64,000 nt of DNA from Bacteroidales bacterium (GCA_017962375.1 JAGCVJ010000010.1:62001-126000), one strand, 5' to 3'. Numbered from the stretch's first letter, positions 55,240-63,891 are shown. Numbers and translations are program-made. Notes: generated from the letters alone by a model not told the origin.

Positions 55240-56010
55240 ATGTTACGGTTATCTGTTATTGGTGTTATCTTAATATTCATCCTGCATGCAACAGTATGTT
55301 GCATTAGCTATCCGAATTCAGATGGTGATGTTAAAATTGAACTTCCTTCTCAAAGTGAAATAAATAGAACCATATATTATTCAGACTATACTTTGTCTTA
55401 TGATATAATGAGCAAAATCCCTGTATGGGTTTCATATGAATTAGTATCAGAGCATACAGATGGTCCATATAGTAGAAAACATTTGAAATTTATACCAGAT
55501 GAACACATCGGTTTAATCCAGGCGGATGATACTGATTATAGAGGTTCTGGTTGGTCTAGAGGTCATATGGCGCCGGCAGGAGATTTCAAGTGGACGGAGA
55601 AAGGAATGCAGGAAACATTCTATTATACAAATTGTTGTCCTCAAAACGAAACACTTAATAATGGCAGTTGGCATTCTTTAGAGAAAAGAGTTAGATATTG
55701 GGCAAATAAATATGGAAAGATATATGTAGCGACAGGGCCAATTATTGGGACAAATCGTTTTGGAACAATAGGGCCACATAAAATTATTGTTCCTGATGGC
55801 TTCTTTAAGGCTCTACTTGTTTGTGTTGATGGAAAGTATCATGCTATTGGATTCTATATGCAAAATATTCCTGATAGACAATCGATGAAAGATTGTTACA
55901 TGACCATAGACGAACTTGAAACATTATCGGGAATAGATTTCTTTCCTTCTTTGGAGGATACTGTAGAGAAGATGGTTGAGGTTGAGGTTAATACATGTAT
56001 CTGGTTCTGA
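55240..56010 (+). CDS. Exported DNA/RNA non-specific endonuclease (NUC, beta-beta-alpha metal)
   Basis: The 256-residue protein has a hydrophobic export signal (MLRLSVIGVILIFILHATVC, possibly lipidated at Cys 20/21) and a NUC domain from about 45. The active-site stretch is WSRGHMAPAGDFKW: catalytic His 109 is present, with Ser in place of the usual Asp of DRGH. Later YTNCCPQNETLNNGSWHSLE supplies the metal-binding Asn. It should act in the periplasm or on incoming DNA. Codons are much more A/T-rich than in the six genes before it, and it starts two bases after the stator gene, so it looks like a recently joined effector. A terminator follows. Confidence 0.87.
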   Translation: MLRLSVIGVILIFILHATVCCISYPNSDGDVKIELPSQSEINRTIYYSDYTLSYDIMSKIPVWVSYELVSEHTDGPYSRKHLKFIPDEHIGLIQADDTDYRGSGWSRGHMAPAGDFKWTEKGMQETFYYTNCCPQNETLNNGSWHSLEKRVRYWANKYGKIYVATGPIIGTNRFGTIGPHKIIVPDGFFKALLVCVDGKYHAIGFYMQNIPDRQSMKDCYMTIDELETLSGIDFFPSLEDTVEKMVEVEVNTCIWF

Positions 56011-56046
56011 CTTAGATAGCGTCTGAATCTTGTAATAGAAAGTCTG

Positions 56047-56083
56047 AGAAACCGGTTTCAAAATGCGACGGGTTTCTTTTTTT
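56047..56083 (+). terminator. Terminator of the motor operon
   Basis: AGAAACC (56047-56053) pairs with GGTTTCT (56071-56077) around a 17-base loop and is followed by a run of T. Confidence 0.7.
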
Positions 56084-56095
56084 AGCAGTCATTAT

Positions 56096-56126
56096 TTTGT
56101 TATCTCAATATGTTTTCATATATTTG
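56096..56126 (+). promoter_or_regulatory. Promoter of the RHH/PIN pair
   Basis: TTTG (56096-56099), 19 bases, TATATTTG (56119-56126): a perfect consensus promoter. It ends eight bases before the ATG at 56135, so that start would be nearly leaderless. Confidence 0.85.
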
Positions 56127-56134
56127 TAACATAA

Positions 56135-56470
56135 ATGTATAACAGAGAGTATAACGCAAGTAGAATGGATAGGACTGAAACAAACAGAAATGCTAAGATT
56201 CAGACCGCTTTCAGGTTTGAGCCCCTGTTGCTCGATCGGGTGAAGGAAGCGGCTAAACAAAATGGAGTTAGCGTTAACGAGTATGTGAGCAATGTACTAG
56301 TTGAGGCTACGAAGGAAATTATAACTGAAAAAGAAATGGAAGAAAGAAGAAGAGAAACGGAAGAATTCCTGGCGGCTGTTGCCGGGAAATGGGTGGACGA
56401 AGGGACCACTGAAGAGATTATGAAGAGGATTAGGGAGGATAGAACGCCATGGAAGATCAGAGAGTGGTAG
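56135..56470 (+). CDS. Ribbon-helix-helix antitoxin
   Basis: This is 111 residues from ATG 56135; ATG 56165 (MDRTETNRNAK) is an alternative giving 101. The RHH fold is seen in KIQTAFRFEPLLLDRVKEAAKQNGVSVNEYVSNVLVEAT. The C-terminal charged part (EEIMKRIREDRTPWKIREW) probably wraps the toxin. It overlaps the PIN toxin gene by 22 bases, standard for VapBC-like pairs. Confidence 0.88.
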   Translation: MYNREYNASRMDRTETNRNAKIQTAFRFEPLLLDRVKEAAKQNGVSVNEYVSNVLVEATKEIITEKEMEERRRETEEFLAAVAGKWVDEGTTEEIMKRIREDRTPWKIREW

Positions 56471-56865
56471 CTAAGTATCTTCTTGATACCGATATGGTTA
56501 TAGACCTTATAAGGTCATCTTCATCTGTAGTTGCCCAGAAGGTTAGGGAAGTCACGATGGCGATGTGCGCTATCGCTGACATTACCCTGTATGAGCTTTA
56601 TTGCGGTGCAGTTGCCAGCAAAGAATCTTCTGTAAACATTGCTATCGTTGATTTTATTAAGTCCAAGTTTACAGTACTAAACAGTTCTGAGGCCTATTTG
56701 GAGGCCGCGCGGCAGAAGAAAAGGCTTAAGGAACTGGGAATGGCAATTGAGGACAAGGATCTTCTGATTGGTTGCACTGCAAAAGTCAATGGCCTTGTGG
56801 CTGTTACGGGCAATGCAAAACATCTAGGCCGGATTGAGGGCCTAGATGTATGCAGTTGGAGGTGA
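56449..56865 (+). CDS. PIN-domain toxin (VapC-like)
   Basis: This 138-residue PIN-domain ribonuclease has the acidic centre spread over [24 protein letters not shown] and IEDKDLLIGCTAKVNGLVAVTGNAKHLGRIEGL. Four conserved acidic positions are kept. As a VapC toxin it would cleave tRNA or other RNA when not bound by the antitoxin. The pair stands at the right edge of the island, next to housekeeping phoH, and could stabilise the island. Confidence 0.9.
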   Translation: MEDQRVVAKYLLDTDMVIDLIRSSSSVVAQKVREVTMAMCAIADITLYELYCGAVASKESSVNIAIVDFIKSKFTVLNSSEAYLEAARQKKRLKELGMAIEDKDLLIGCTAKVNGLVAVTGNAKHLGRIEGLDVCSWR

Positions 56866-56900
56866 TATTGCAGGCAGTGTTAATTGCCTGTTGCTAAGTA

Positions 56901-58409
56901 TTATAGTTTCTTGCCGGCAAGTTCGCTCAGGCGGCTTCTTTCGCCCATTATCAGGTTTACGTGCTCAAAGAGTTTTTCTCCGTAGAGCTTGTCGCTGATA
57001 TGGGTAAGGCCGTTGGAGTACTTGTCAAGGTATGGCTGGTCAATCTGCTGAACGTCACCTGTAAAGACAATCTTGGTGCCTTCTCCGGCACGGGTGATGA
57101 TGGTCTTAACTTCGTGAGGGGTAAGGTTCTGAGCCTCATCGATGATGAAATAAGTCTTCTGGAGGCTTCTGCCCCTGATATAGGCCAGAGGGGCGATTTC
57201 CAGCTTCTTGGTTCTAAGCATCTCCTCAATCTTGATGTTCTCCTTGGCGGAAGGGCCGAAGTTCTTCTTGATGACGGCAATGTTGTCATACAGAGGCTGC
57301 ATGAACGGGGCCAGTTTCTCCTGCACGTCTCCAGGAAGGAATCCCATTTCTTCGTTCTGGAGAGTAATAACCGGCCTTGCCACCAGAATCTGCTCGTAGT
57401 GGTCTGCCTGGGCTAATGCTCCGGCCACGGCTATCAGAGTCTTGCCGGTTCCGGCGGTTCCTGTAAGTGACACAAGCTCAACGTCTCTGTTCATAACGGC
57501 ATCCATGGCGAACACTTGCTCCTCGTTTCTAGGAGAAACTCCGTACTGAGTCTGAGGGAGCACCCTTATGACCTTGCCGCTGCGGGCGTCGAAACGGGCC
57601 AGGATGATGCTGTCGCGGATAGGGTCGCGGTCGTTCCAGTTCATGTTCAGGTATTCATCCTCGCCATCGTTGGTGTCCACGTCGGTGTGCTTGGTAGGAA
57701 TCCTGAAGAGCTGGTTGAAAGCCGGCTTTACCTTTAGTTTCAGGTCTTTATAGTCTACGCCGATGCCGCTCATCAGGTTGTTGATGGCTTTTTCCGGCAC
57801 ATTGACAAGCTGGATGACGCGGTCATAGTCCTGTGTGAACTTCTCTTCCTTGATATGGTCGTTGAGGTAGTCCTGGGTGAACATTCCCAGAGCCTTGGCC
57901 TTGAGCCTGAGGTTCACGTCCTTGGTAACCAGGCAAACGGTGCGGTCCGGATACTGGTTCTTGTACCAGATGGCGGTTGCGAGTATCCTGTGGTCCGGCA
58001 CGTCGTTGGAGAAGCAGCCTGCAAGATCAGGCGGGAAAGGCCTGTTCAGAGAAACCTTTATTGTTCCAAGTCCCTGGCCAAGAGGGTAACCTTTCTCAGG
58101 ATCATAGAGCCTGAGTTCGGAGATCTCGTCAGCCTTCCTGACAAATTCCCTTGCATTGTAGTTGATTGTGCCGTCTCCTTTCTTGAATTTGTCCAGCTCC
58201 TCTATAACAGCCAGAGGAATAACCAGATCGTTCTCCTGGAACTTGAATATGCATCTCCAGTCATGGAGGAGCACATTTGTATCCAGCACAAAAATCTTAG
58301 GCTTGCGGGTTCTGACCTTAATCACCTGTTCCAGACTGACCAGCTTCTTGGACTTTGTCTTAGAGCTCTTTGAAGCAGTCTTTCTTCTATCCGTCTTTGT
58401 CTCTTTCAT
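56901..58409 (-). CDS. PIN-PhoH fusion protein (PhoH2-type ATPase)
   Basis: This is 502 residues from ATG 58409; the longer frame to 58463 would enter purL. After a basic N-terminus comes a PIN domain (about 38-185: KIFVLDTNVLLHDWRCIF, IPLAVIEELDKFKKG) followed by a PhoH ATPase (about 290-502: LTGTAGTGKTLIAVAGAL Walker A, FIIDEAQNLTP Walker B, FTGDVQQID). Such PhoH2 proteins have been described as RNA-unwinding and cleaving enzymes. It is separated from purL by 29 bases on the same strand. Confidence 0.93.
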   Translation of the reverse strand: MKETKTDRRKTASKSSKTKSKKLVSLEQVIKVRTRKPKIFVLDTNVLLHDWRCIFKFQENDLVIPLAVIEELDKFKKGDGTINYNAREFVRKADEISELRLYDPEKGYPLGQGLGTIKVSLNRPFPPDLAGCFSNDVPDHRILATAIWYKNQYPDRTVCLVTKDVNLRLKAKALGMFTQDYLNDHIKEEKFTQDYDRVIQLVNVPEKAINNLMSGIGVDYKDLKLKVKPAFNQLFRIPTKHTDVDTNDGEDEYLNMNWNDRDPIRDSIILARFDARSGKVIRVLPQTQYGVSPRNEEQVFAMDAVMNRDVELVSLTGTAGTGKTLIAVAGALAQADHYEQILVARPVITLQNEEMGFLPGDVQEKLAPFMQPLYDNIAVIKKNFGPSAKENIKIEEMLRTKKLEIAPLAYIRGRSLQKTYFIIDEAQNLTPHEVKTIITRAGEGTKIVFTGDVQQIDQPYLDKYSNGLTHISDKLYGEKLFEHVNLIMGERSRLSELAGKKL

Positions 58410-58438
58410 ATTGTATGTTTTTGAATATTTCTCAGCGA

Positions 58439-61400
58439 TTATTTTCTGTTTTCCAGGCACCATTTTACTCCGGCGGTGAACATCTCAATCCAAGGAGTTA
58501 CAGTGTCCTTATCTTTTCTTGAAGTAGGGTAGTATGCCCAGTTCCAAGGCCTTATGCACCTTTCCGGATGAGGCATCATAGCCAGGTGCCTTCCGTCAGG
58601 AGAGCAAACGCCGGCTATGCCGAACGGAGAGCCGTTAGGGTTTGCCGGATACTCATTGTATGAATATCTGAGGGCCACTTCCATATCTTGGATCTTGCCG
58701 CTTGGCTTGAGGTTGCCGGCAGGGAAATTGAACCTTCCTTCCCCATGGGCTACCCAGATGCCCAACTTGCTTCCCTGCAGGTCTTTGAGAAGTATGGAGT
58801 TGCTGCGGGGAACCTCCACGCCCACGAATCCGCTCTCGAACTTGTGAGACAGGTTGTGGAGCATCTTCGGCGACTTGCTCCTGTCCTCAGGAGTTATCAG
58901 CCCGAGTTCCGCCATCAGCTGACAGCCGTTGCAGATGCCAAGAGAGAGGGTGTCTTTCCTGGCGTAGAAGTCGTTGAGAGCCTTGTTGGCCTTCTCGTTA
59001 TATAGGAAGGCTCCGGCCCAGCCCTTGGCGCTTCCCAGAGTGTCAGCGTTGGAGAAACCTCCCACAAACACAATCATCTGCACGTCTTTGAGGGTTTCCC
59101 TTCCGCTGGTCAGGTCCGTCATGTGCACGTCCTTAACCCTAAAGCCCGCCATATACAGGCACCAGGCCATCTCGCGGTCTCCGTTGCTGCCTTTTTCGCG
59201 GATGATTGCGGCAACGGGAGCCTTCTTCCTGTCGGCTTCAGTTATGGCTGCAGGGGCTTTTCCGCCGAATCCCTTCGGGAACTTGAACTCCAGAGGCTGC
59301 TTCTTGAAGTTGGCGGCTCTCTGGCGGGCGCTCCTGGCGTTTGTCTGGCGGAGTTCCATCTGATACGAGGTAGAATACCAGACATCTCTTGCCTTGTCTA
59401 TATCTATCTTTATGGTATTCAGTATATTGATTCGTCTTTTAGGAGAGATGCGCCCTATGGCCATCATCTGGACTCCTTCAGGATGCTTTTCATCTGCGAA
59501 GGATGCCAGAGCCTTGTCCACGGCCCTGAGCTTGCTGTCTGCAACCTGGAGCAGAACGCCAGGCTTTTCGCTGAAGAAGAACTCGGTCATTGGAAGGCTG
59601 ATTCCCTTGATGTCTATTCCGCCGTTGCGGTTTGCAAAGCACATTTCAAGAAGGGATGTTATCAATCCGCCGGATCCTATATCGTGGCCGGCAAGTATGA
59701 GTTTCTCTTTCACAAGACGCTGCACGGCATTGAAGCACAGGCCGAAATACCCGGCGTCATTCACATCCGGAGCCTTGTCGCCGATCTGGCCGAGAACCTG
59801 TGCGAACGCGCTTCCGCCAAGTTCAGGAGAGCTCTGGCTGAAAGGAATGAACACGATGGAACTCTTTTCTACAGGTTTCAGGACAGGGGAAACGGTGTTG
59901 TTCACATCTTCAACAGGCGCAGCCGCTGAAATGATAACCGTACCCGGAGCCAGGACTTTCTCGCCGTCCGGATAGGCCTGAGTCATGCTCATTGAGTCTT
60001 TGCCCGTAGGAACATTGATCTCCAGCTCAACGGCAAAGTCGCTGACCGCCTTCACGGCTTTGTAGAGCCTTGCGTCCTCGCCCGGATTGCGGCTAGGCCA
60101 CATCCAGTTGGCCGACAGGGAAACGCCTTTCAGTCCGCCGGAAAGCGGAGCCCAAACAATATTTGTAAGAGCCTCAGCCATGGCCAGGCGGCTGCCTGCG
60201 GCGGAGTCTATCAGTCCGGCAACCGGGGCGTGCCCCAGAGACGTTGCGATTCCTTCCTTGTTGTCATATCCTATGGCGGTGACTGCCAGATTGTTGAGCG
60301 GGAGCTGAATCTCGCCGCAGCACTGCTGCAGGGCTATAAGTCCGGTAACCGAGCGGTCCACCTTGTCCGTAAGCCAGTCTTTGCAGGCTACGCTTTCCAG
60401 ACGGAGCACCTGGTTCAGATAATCGGTGAATTTCTCAGTGCTGAACTTGAGCGGATTGAACTTGTACTCGGCGGTTTCTCCCTTCATATAAGTCTTAGGG
60501 GCGCTGCCGAACATGTCTTTCATTTCCAGGTCAATGGCGCTTTCTCCCTTCTTTTCGTCGCGGAGCACAAACCTATGGTCTTCAGTAACTTGGCCGATTT
60601 CATAGAACGGAGCTCTTTCTCTCTCGGCGATTGTCTTGAGCAGTGCCACGTCTTTTTCCTTGAGCGCCAGGCCCATTCTCTCCTGGCTCTCGTTGCCTAT
60701 GATCTCTTTCAGTGAAAGGGTAGGGTCGCCGATAGGGAGCTTGCTTATATCCACCTTGCCGCCGGTTTCTTCCACCAGCTCGGAAAGGCAGTTCAGATGG
60801 CCGCCGGCCCCGTGGTCGTGTACGGAGATGATAGGGTTCTTGTCCATTTCGCTGAGTGCACGGATGGCGTTGTAGTCTCTTTTCTGCATCTCGGCGTTTG
60901 CTCTCTGGATGGCGTTGAGTTCAATCTCGTTGCCGTACTGGCCTGTGTTGACTGAACTTACGGCTCCGCCGCCCATTCCGATGCGGTAGTTGTCACCGCC
61001 AAGCAGCACCAGGCGGTCGCCTTTCTCGGGAACTTCCTTGGCGGCATCTGCCTTCTTTGCATATCCCACTCCGCCGGCCAGCATTATGACTTTGTCGTAG
61101 CCGAACTTAGGGTTGTCTTTCTCCACGCCTTTCTGCTTTGCGGCGTGCTCAAAGGTGAGCAGCGAGCCGCAGATTATCGTCTGGCCGAACTTGTTGCCAA
61201 AGTCGCTGGCTCCGTTGGATGCCTTTGTCAGTATCTCTTCTGGGCTCTGGTACAGCCATTTGCGTGGCTTGTCCTTCTGCCATGGCCTCTCGATAGGCTT
61301 AGCATTTGAGGCATCAAACCTCGGATAGCTGGTCATATAGACAGCGGTTCCGGCAATCGGGAAACTGCCCTTGCCGCCAGCCATTCTGTCTCTGATCTCT

Positions 61401-62197
61401 CCGCCGGTTCCGGTTGCCGCTCCGTTGAACGGCTCCACGGTAGTCGGGAAGTTGTGAGTCTCGGCCTTGAGGCTTATTACGGTTTCTCTCTCCTTTGTCT
61501 TGAAGAACGATGGCTTCTCCGGCTTTTCCGGGTAAAACATCTTAACCTTCGGCCCCTGGAGGAAGGCGCAGTTGTCTTTGTAGGCGCTTATCACCAGGTT
61601 CGGGTTGAGCTTGGTGGTCTTCTTTATCATCTGGAACAGAGACGATTCCATCTCCTTCCCGTCTATGATGAATGTTCCGTTGAAAATCTTGTGGCGGCAG
61701 TGCTCGCTGTTCACCTGGCTGAATCCGAACACCTCGCTGTCTGTGAGCGGACGGCCGATCTTCTTGGCAATTCCGTTCAGGTACTCGATCTCGTCTTTGC
61801 TCAGAGCCAGTCCCTCTTTCTTGTTGTATGATGCCAGATTCTTGATGTAGACCACCTTGTCAGGCTTCTTGTTCACCGTGAATATCTCCTGGTCCAGCCC
61901 GCTGTAGAGCCTCTGCAGCATCTTGTCATAAACCGGAGTGCCGCGGTACGGGAAGTATTCCTCCATTCTCTCGATTCCTGAGATGTTCATATTCTGGGTA
62001 ATCTCTACTGCAGTTGTGCTCCAAGGGGTTATCATCTCCCTTCTCGGGCCGGTGAAATTGCCATTGACGGTCTCTCCCTTTATCAGAGAGGCATCGCCGA
62101 GAAGCCATTTGAGCGCATTAATATTATCGTCGGAGAGCCCAGCGGAACTCTTTACAGCCACCACGCTGCCAGATTTTGATTTGAAGAAGATAATCAT
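58439..62197 (-). CDS. purL: Phosphoribosylformylglycinamidine synthase, large single-chain form
   Basis: The 1252-residue purine enzyme makes FGAM from FGAR, glutamine and ATP. The N-terminal and PurM-like domains include FGFSQVNSEHCRHKIFNG, KAETHNFPTTVEPFNGAATGTGGEIRD and SVHDHGAGGHLNCLSEL. The C-terminal class I glutaminase has the nucleophile in LGICNGCQLMAELGL and ends with MMPHPERCIRPWNWAYY. Length matches the fused PurL/PurQ form. A 19-base palindrome in the divergent gap could be its operator. Confidence 0.97.
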   Translation of the reverse strand: MIIFFKSKSGSVVAVKSSAGLSDDNINALKWLLGDASLIKGETVNGNFTGPRREMITPWSTTAVEITQNMNISGIERMEEYFPYRGTPVYDKMLQRLYSGLDQEIFTVNKKPDKVVYIKNLASYNKKEGLALSKDEIEYLNGIAKKIGRPLTDSEVFGFSQVNSEHCRHKIFNGTFIIDGKEMESSLFQMIKKTTKLNPNLVISAYKDNCAFLQGPKVKMFYPEKPEKPSFFKTKERETVISLKAETHNFPTTVEPFNGAATGTGGEIRDRMAGGKGSFPIAGTAVYMTSYPRFDASNAKPIERPWQKDKPRKWLYQSPEEILTKASNGASDFGNKFGQTIICGSLLTFEHAAKQKGVEKDNPKFGYDKVIMLAGGVGYAKKADAAKEVPEKGDRLVLLGGDNYRIGMGGGAVSSVNTGQYGNEIELNAIQRANAEMQKRDYNAIRALSEMDKNPIISVHDHGAGGHLNCLSELVEETGGKVDISKLPIGDPTLSLKEIIGNESQERMGLALKEKDVALLKTIAERERAPFYEIGQVTEDHRFVLRDEKKGESAIDLEMKDMFGSAPKTYMKGETAEYKFNPLKFSTEKFTDYLNQVLRLESVACKDWLTDKVDRSVTGLIALQQCCGEIQLPLNNLAVTAIGYDNKEGIATSLGHAPVAGLIDSAAGSRLAMAEALTNIVWAPLSGGLKGVSLSANWMWPSRNPGEDARLYKAVKAVSDFAVELEINVPTGKDSMSMTQAYPDGEKVLAPGTVIISAAAPVEDVNNTVSPVLKPVEKSSIVFIPFSQSSPELGGSAFAQVLGQIGDKAPDVNDAGYFGLCFNAVQRLVKEKLILAGHDIGSGGLITSLLEMCFANRNGGIDIKGISLPMTEFFFSEKPGVLLQVADSKLRAVDKALASFADEKHPEGVQMMAIGRISPKRRINILNTIKIDIDKARDVWYSTSYQMELRQTNARSARQRAANFKKQPLEFKFPKGFGGKAPAAITEADRKKAPVAAIIREKGSNGDREMAWCLYMAGFRVKDVHMTDLTSGRETLKDVQMIVFVGGFSNADTLGSAKGWAGAFLYNEKANKALNDFYARKDTLSLGICNGCQLMAELGLITPEDRSKSPKMLHNLSHKFESGFVGVEVPRSNSILLKDLQGSKLGIWVAHGEGRFNFPAGNLKPSGKIQDMEVALRYSYNEYPANPNGSPFGIAGVCSPDGRHLAMMPHPERCIRPWNWAYYPTSRKDKDTVTPWIEMFTAGVKWCLENRK

Positions 62198-62241
62198 AGT
62201 TTGCGAATTTACGCATAATACTTGTACGTTCGGTACCTCAA

Positions 62242-62260
62242 TAACCTTCTTAGAAGGTTA
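62242..62260. promoter_or_regulatory. Perfect palindrome between purL and folC
   Basis: TAACCTTCT-t-AGAAGGTTA has nine-base arms and a one-base centre, too tight for a hairpin but ideal for a dimeric repressor. It is upstream of purL (TAAATTCG near 62205-62212 is a weak -7) and 58 bases before the folC -7. The protein that binds it is unknown. Confidence 0.55.
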
Positions 62261-62317
62261 ATTTATCAACCGCCGGGTGTTGAAAAACCATCCAAGAGCA
62301 AATAAAGCGGAAATGCT

Positions 62318-62325
62318 TAAATTTG
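62318..62325 (+). promoter_or_regulatory. -7 element of folC
   Basis: TAAATTTG ends six bases before the ATG at 62332, so folC mRNA should have almost no leader. It contains the in-frame TTG at 62323, which is therefore not a start codon. Confidence 0.65.
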
Positions 62326-62331
62326 TATGTT

Positions 62332-63735
62332 ATGACAGATATCGAGTATAACAGGATGCTGGAGGAAATCTACCAGAGGTTTCCGTCTTTCCAGGTGGTG
62401 GGGGACAGGGCTTTCAAGCCCGGCCTTGGAAACATGCTGGCTCTGGATGAGGCTTTGGGCCATCCGTCCAAGGACTTCAAAACCGTTCACATAGCTGGAA
62501 CCAACGGCAAAGGCTCTGTCAGCCACATGATTGCCTCGGCGCTGATGTCTTTTCCAGGCCAGTCAGGAAATCTGCGGGTAGGGCTTTACACTTCGCCTCA
62601 TCTGGTGGATTTCAGGGAGAGGATCAAGGTGGACGGCCAGATGGTGGAAAAGGAGTGGGTATTCAACTTCCTAAAAGACCACACGGAACTTTTCGAGAAG
62701 ACCGACGCTTCTTTCTTCGAGATTACTACCGCCATGGCGTTCAGCTACTTCTCCTACCGCAACGTGGATGTGGCCGTTGTTGAGTGCGGACTCGGCGGAA
62801 GACTGGATTCCACCAACATCATCAGTCCTTTGGCCAGCGTCATAACCAATATCGGCTTTGACCACATGCAGTATCTGGGCAACAGCCTGGAGGAAATTGC
62901 AACGGAAAAGGCCGGCATCATCAAGCCTGGTATCCCGGCAATCATCGGAGAAACCTCCGGTGTGGAGAGAGTCTTCATAGACAAGGCATCTGACTGCTGT
63001 ACAGACATATACTTCGCTGAGAAGCTCAATCCTTACAATCTCAGCCCGGACGGGGCTTTCCGCAGTTTTTCTCATCGCGATATAGATGCAAGGGAAGAAT
63101 CCCTGAAGTCTGTCGTAACTCTCGCCACCTGCCTTCTGGCCAGCGTGGACCCAGGCCGGATGGACCTCAAGGGAGACTGCCAGAAAAAGAACATCAAGAC
63201 CGTCTGCACAGCTCTTGCCGTTGTCCTTCGAAAGATGCTGGACGAAAGCCAGAAAGACCTCTCTGAAAGCACCCTCGCCGATATGGTGGAGGCCATAGAG
63301 AACGCTGCCCATATAACAGGTCTGAGGGGCAGATGGGAGAAACTCGGCGACACTCCTCTTGTCATCTGCGATATCGGACACAATTCCCACGGTATGAAGG
63401 TCCTGATGCCTCAGGTGGAGCGAACCTATAAAGAGCATAATAACGGCAGGCTGATTATGTTTTTCGGAGTGATGAAAGACAAGGACCTTGCCGCTGAAGT
63501 TGAATTCCTGCCGATAGACGCCCACTACCTGTATGTAAACGCATCCACTCCAAGAGCCCTTCCGGCAGCGGATCTCAAAGCCAGGATGGACGAATCCGGT
63601 TTCAATGGAGAAATCCCCGGAGATGGAAGCATAGCAGCTGGTTTACAGTGGATTAAGAATAATGCAAAACCAGAAGACTTTGTGTTCATTGGCGGCAGTT
63701 CATACGTAGTAGCCGAGGTGCTTAAGTTTTTCTGA
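62332..63735 (+). CDS. folC: Dihydrofolate/folylpolyglutamate synthase
   Basis: This is 467 residues from ATG 62332. The Mur ligase-like fold has P-loop HIAGTNGKGSVSHMIASAL, GLYTSPHLVDFRERI, EITTAMAFSYF, ECGLGGRLDSTNIISP and, in the C-terminal domain, LRGRWEKLGDTPLVICDIGHNSHG. It joins glutamate to dihydropteroate or folate in the cytoplasm. Length is slightly above the average of about 430. It is transcribed divergently from purL. Confidence 0.95.
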   Translation: MTDIEYNRMLEEIYQRFPSFQVVGDRAFKPGLGNMLALDEALGHPSKDFKTVHIAGTNGKGSVSHMIASALMSFPGQSGNLRVGLYTSPHLVDFRERIKVDGQMVEKEWVFNFLKDHTELFEKTDASFFEITTAMAFSYFSYRNVDVAVVECGLGGRLDSTNIISPLASVITNIGFDHMQYLGNSLEEIATEKAGIIKPGIPAIIGETSGVERVFIDKASDCCTDIYFAEKLNPYNLSPDGAFRSFSHRDIDAREESLKSVVTLATCLLASVDPGRMDLKGDCQKKNIKTVCTALAVVLRKMLDESQKDLSESTLADMVEAIENAAHITGLRGRWEKLGDTPLVICDIGHNSHGMKVLMPQVERTYKEHNNGRLIMFFGVMKDKDLAAEVEFLPIDAHYLYVNASTPRALPAADLKARMDESGFNGEIPGDGSIAAGLQWIKNNAKPEDFVFIGGSSYVVAEVLKFF

Positions 63736-63754
63736 AAAATTTTTCGGAAAAGAC

Positions 63755-63784
63755 TTGCAAGTTTGAAAAATTGCACTACCTTTG
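63755..63784 (+). promoter_or_regulatory. Promoter of tRNA-Val
   Basis: TTG (63755-63757), 19 bases, TACCTTTG (63777-63784). The following GCAGTCCCAA is identical to the bases after the rplS -7 element. A small GGCC...GGCC motif lies in the short leader. Confidence 0.85.
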
Positions 63785-63816
63785 CAGTCCCAATTCGGCC
63801 GTAGTGGCCACGATTC

Positions 63817-63891
63817 GGGAGCATAGCTCAGTTGGTTTAGAGCATCTGCCTTACAAGCAGAGGGTCATAGGTTCGACTCCTATTGCTCCCA
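63817..63891 (+). tRNA. tRNA-Val (anticodon TAC)
   Basis: Acceptor GGGAGCA pairs with TGCTCCC, anticodon arm TCTGC/GCAGA with loop CTTACAA gives TAC, and the T arm carries GGTTCGACTCC. Discriminator A at 63891, CCA not encoded. Confidence 0.96.

Noticed and set aside
46524-56010. Calling the operon a Zorya system outright
   Set aside because: Only the ZorA/ZorB-like pair fits. No SNF2-type helicase (ZorD), no ZorC and no ZorE-type nuclease are present, while five other proteins are.
45160-56900. Prophage or insertion sequence
   Set aside because: No capsid, tail, terminase, integrase or transposase genes and no terminal inverted repeats were seen.
62323-62331. TTG start of folC
   Set aside because: The TTG is part of the -7 element; ATG 62332 follows at a suitable distance.
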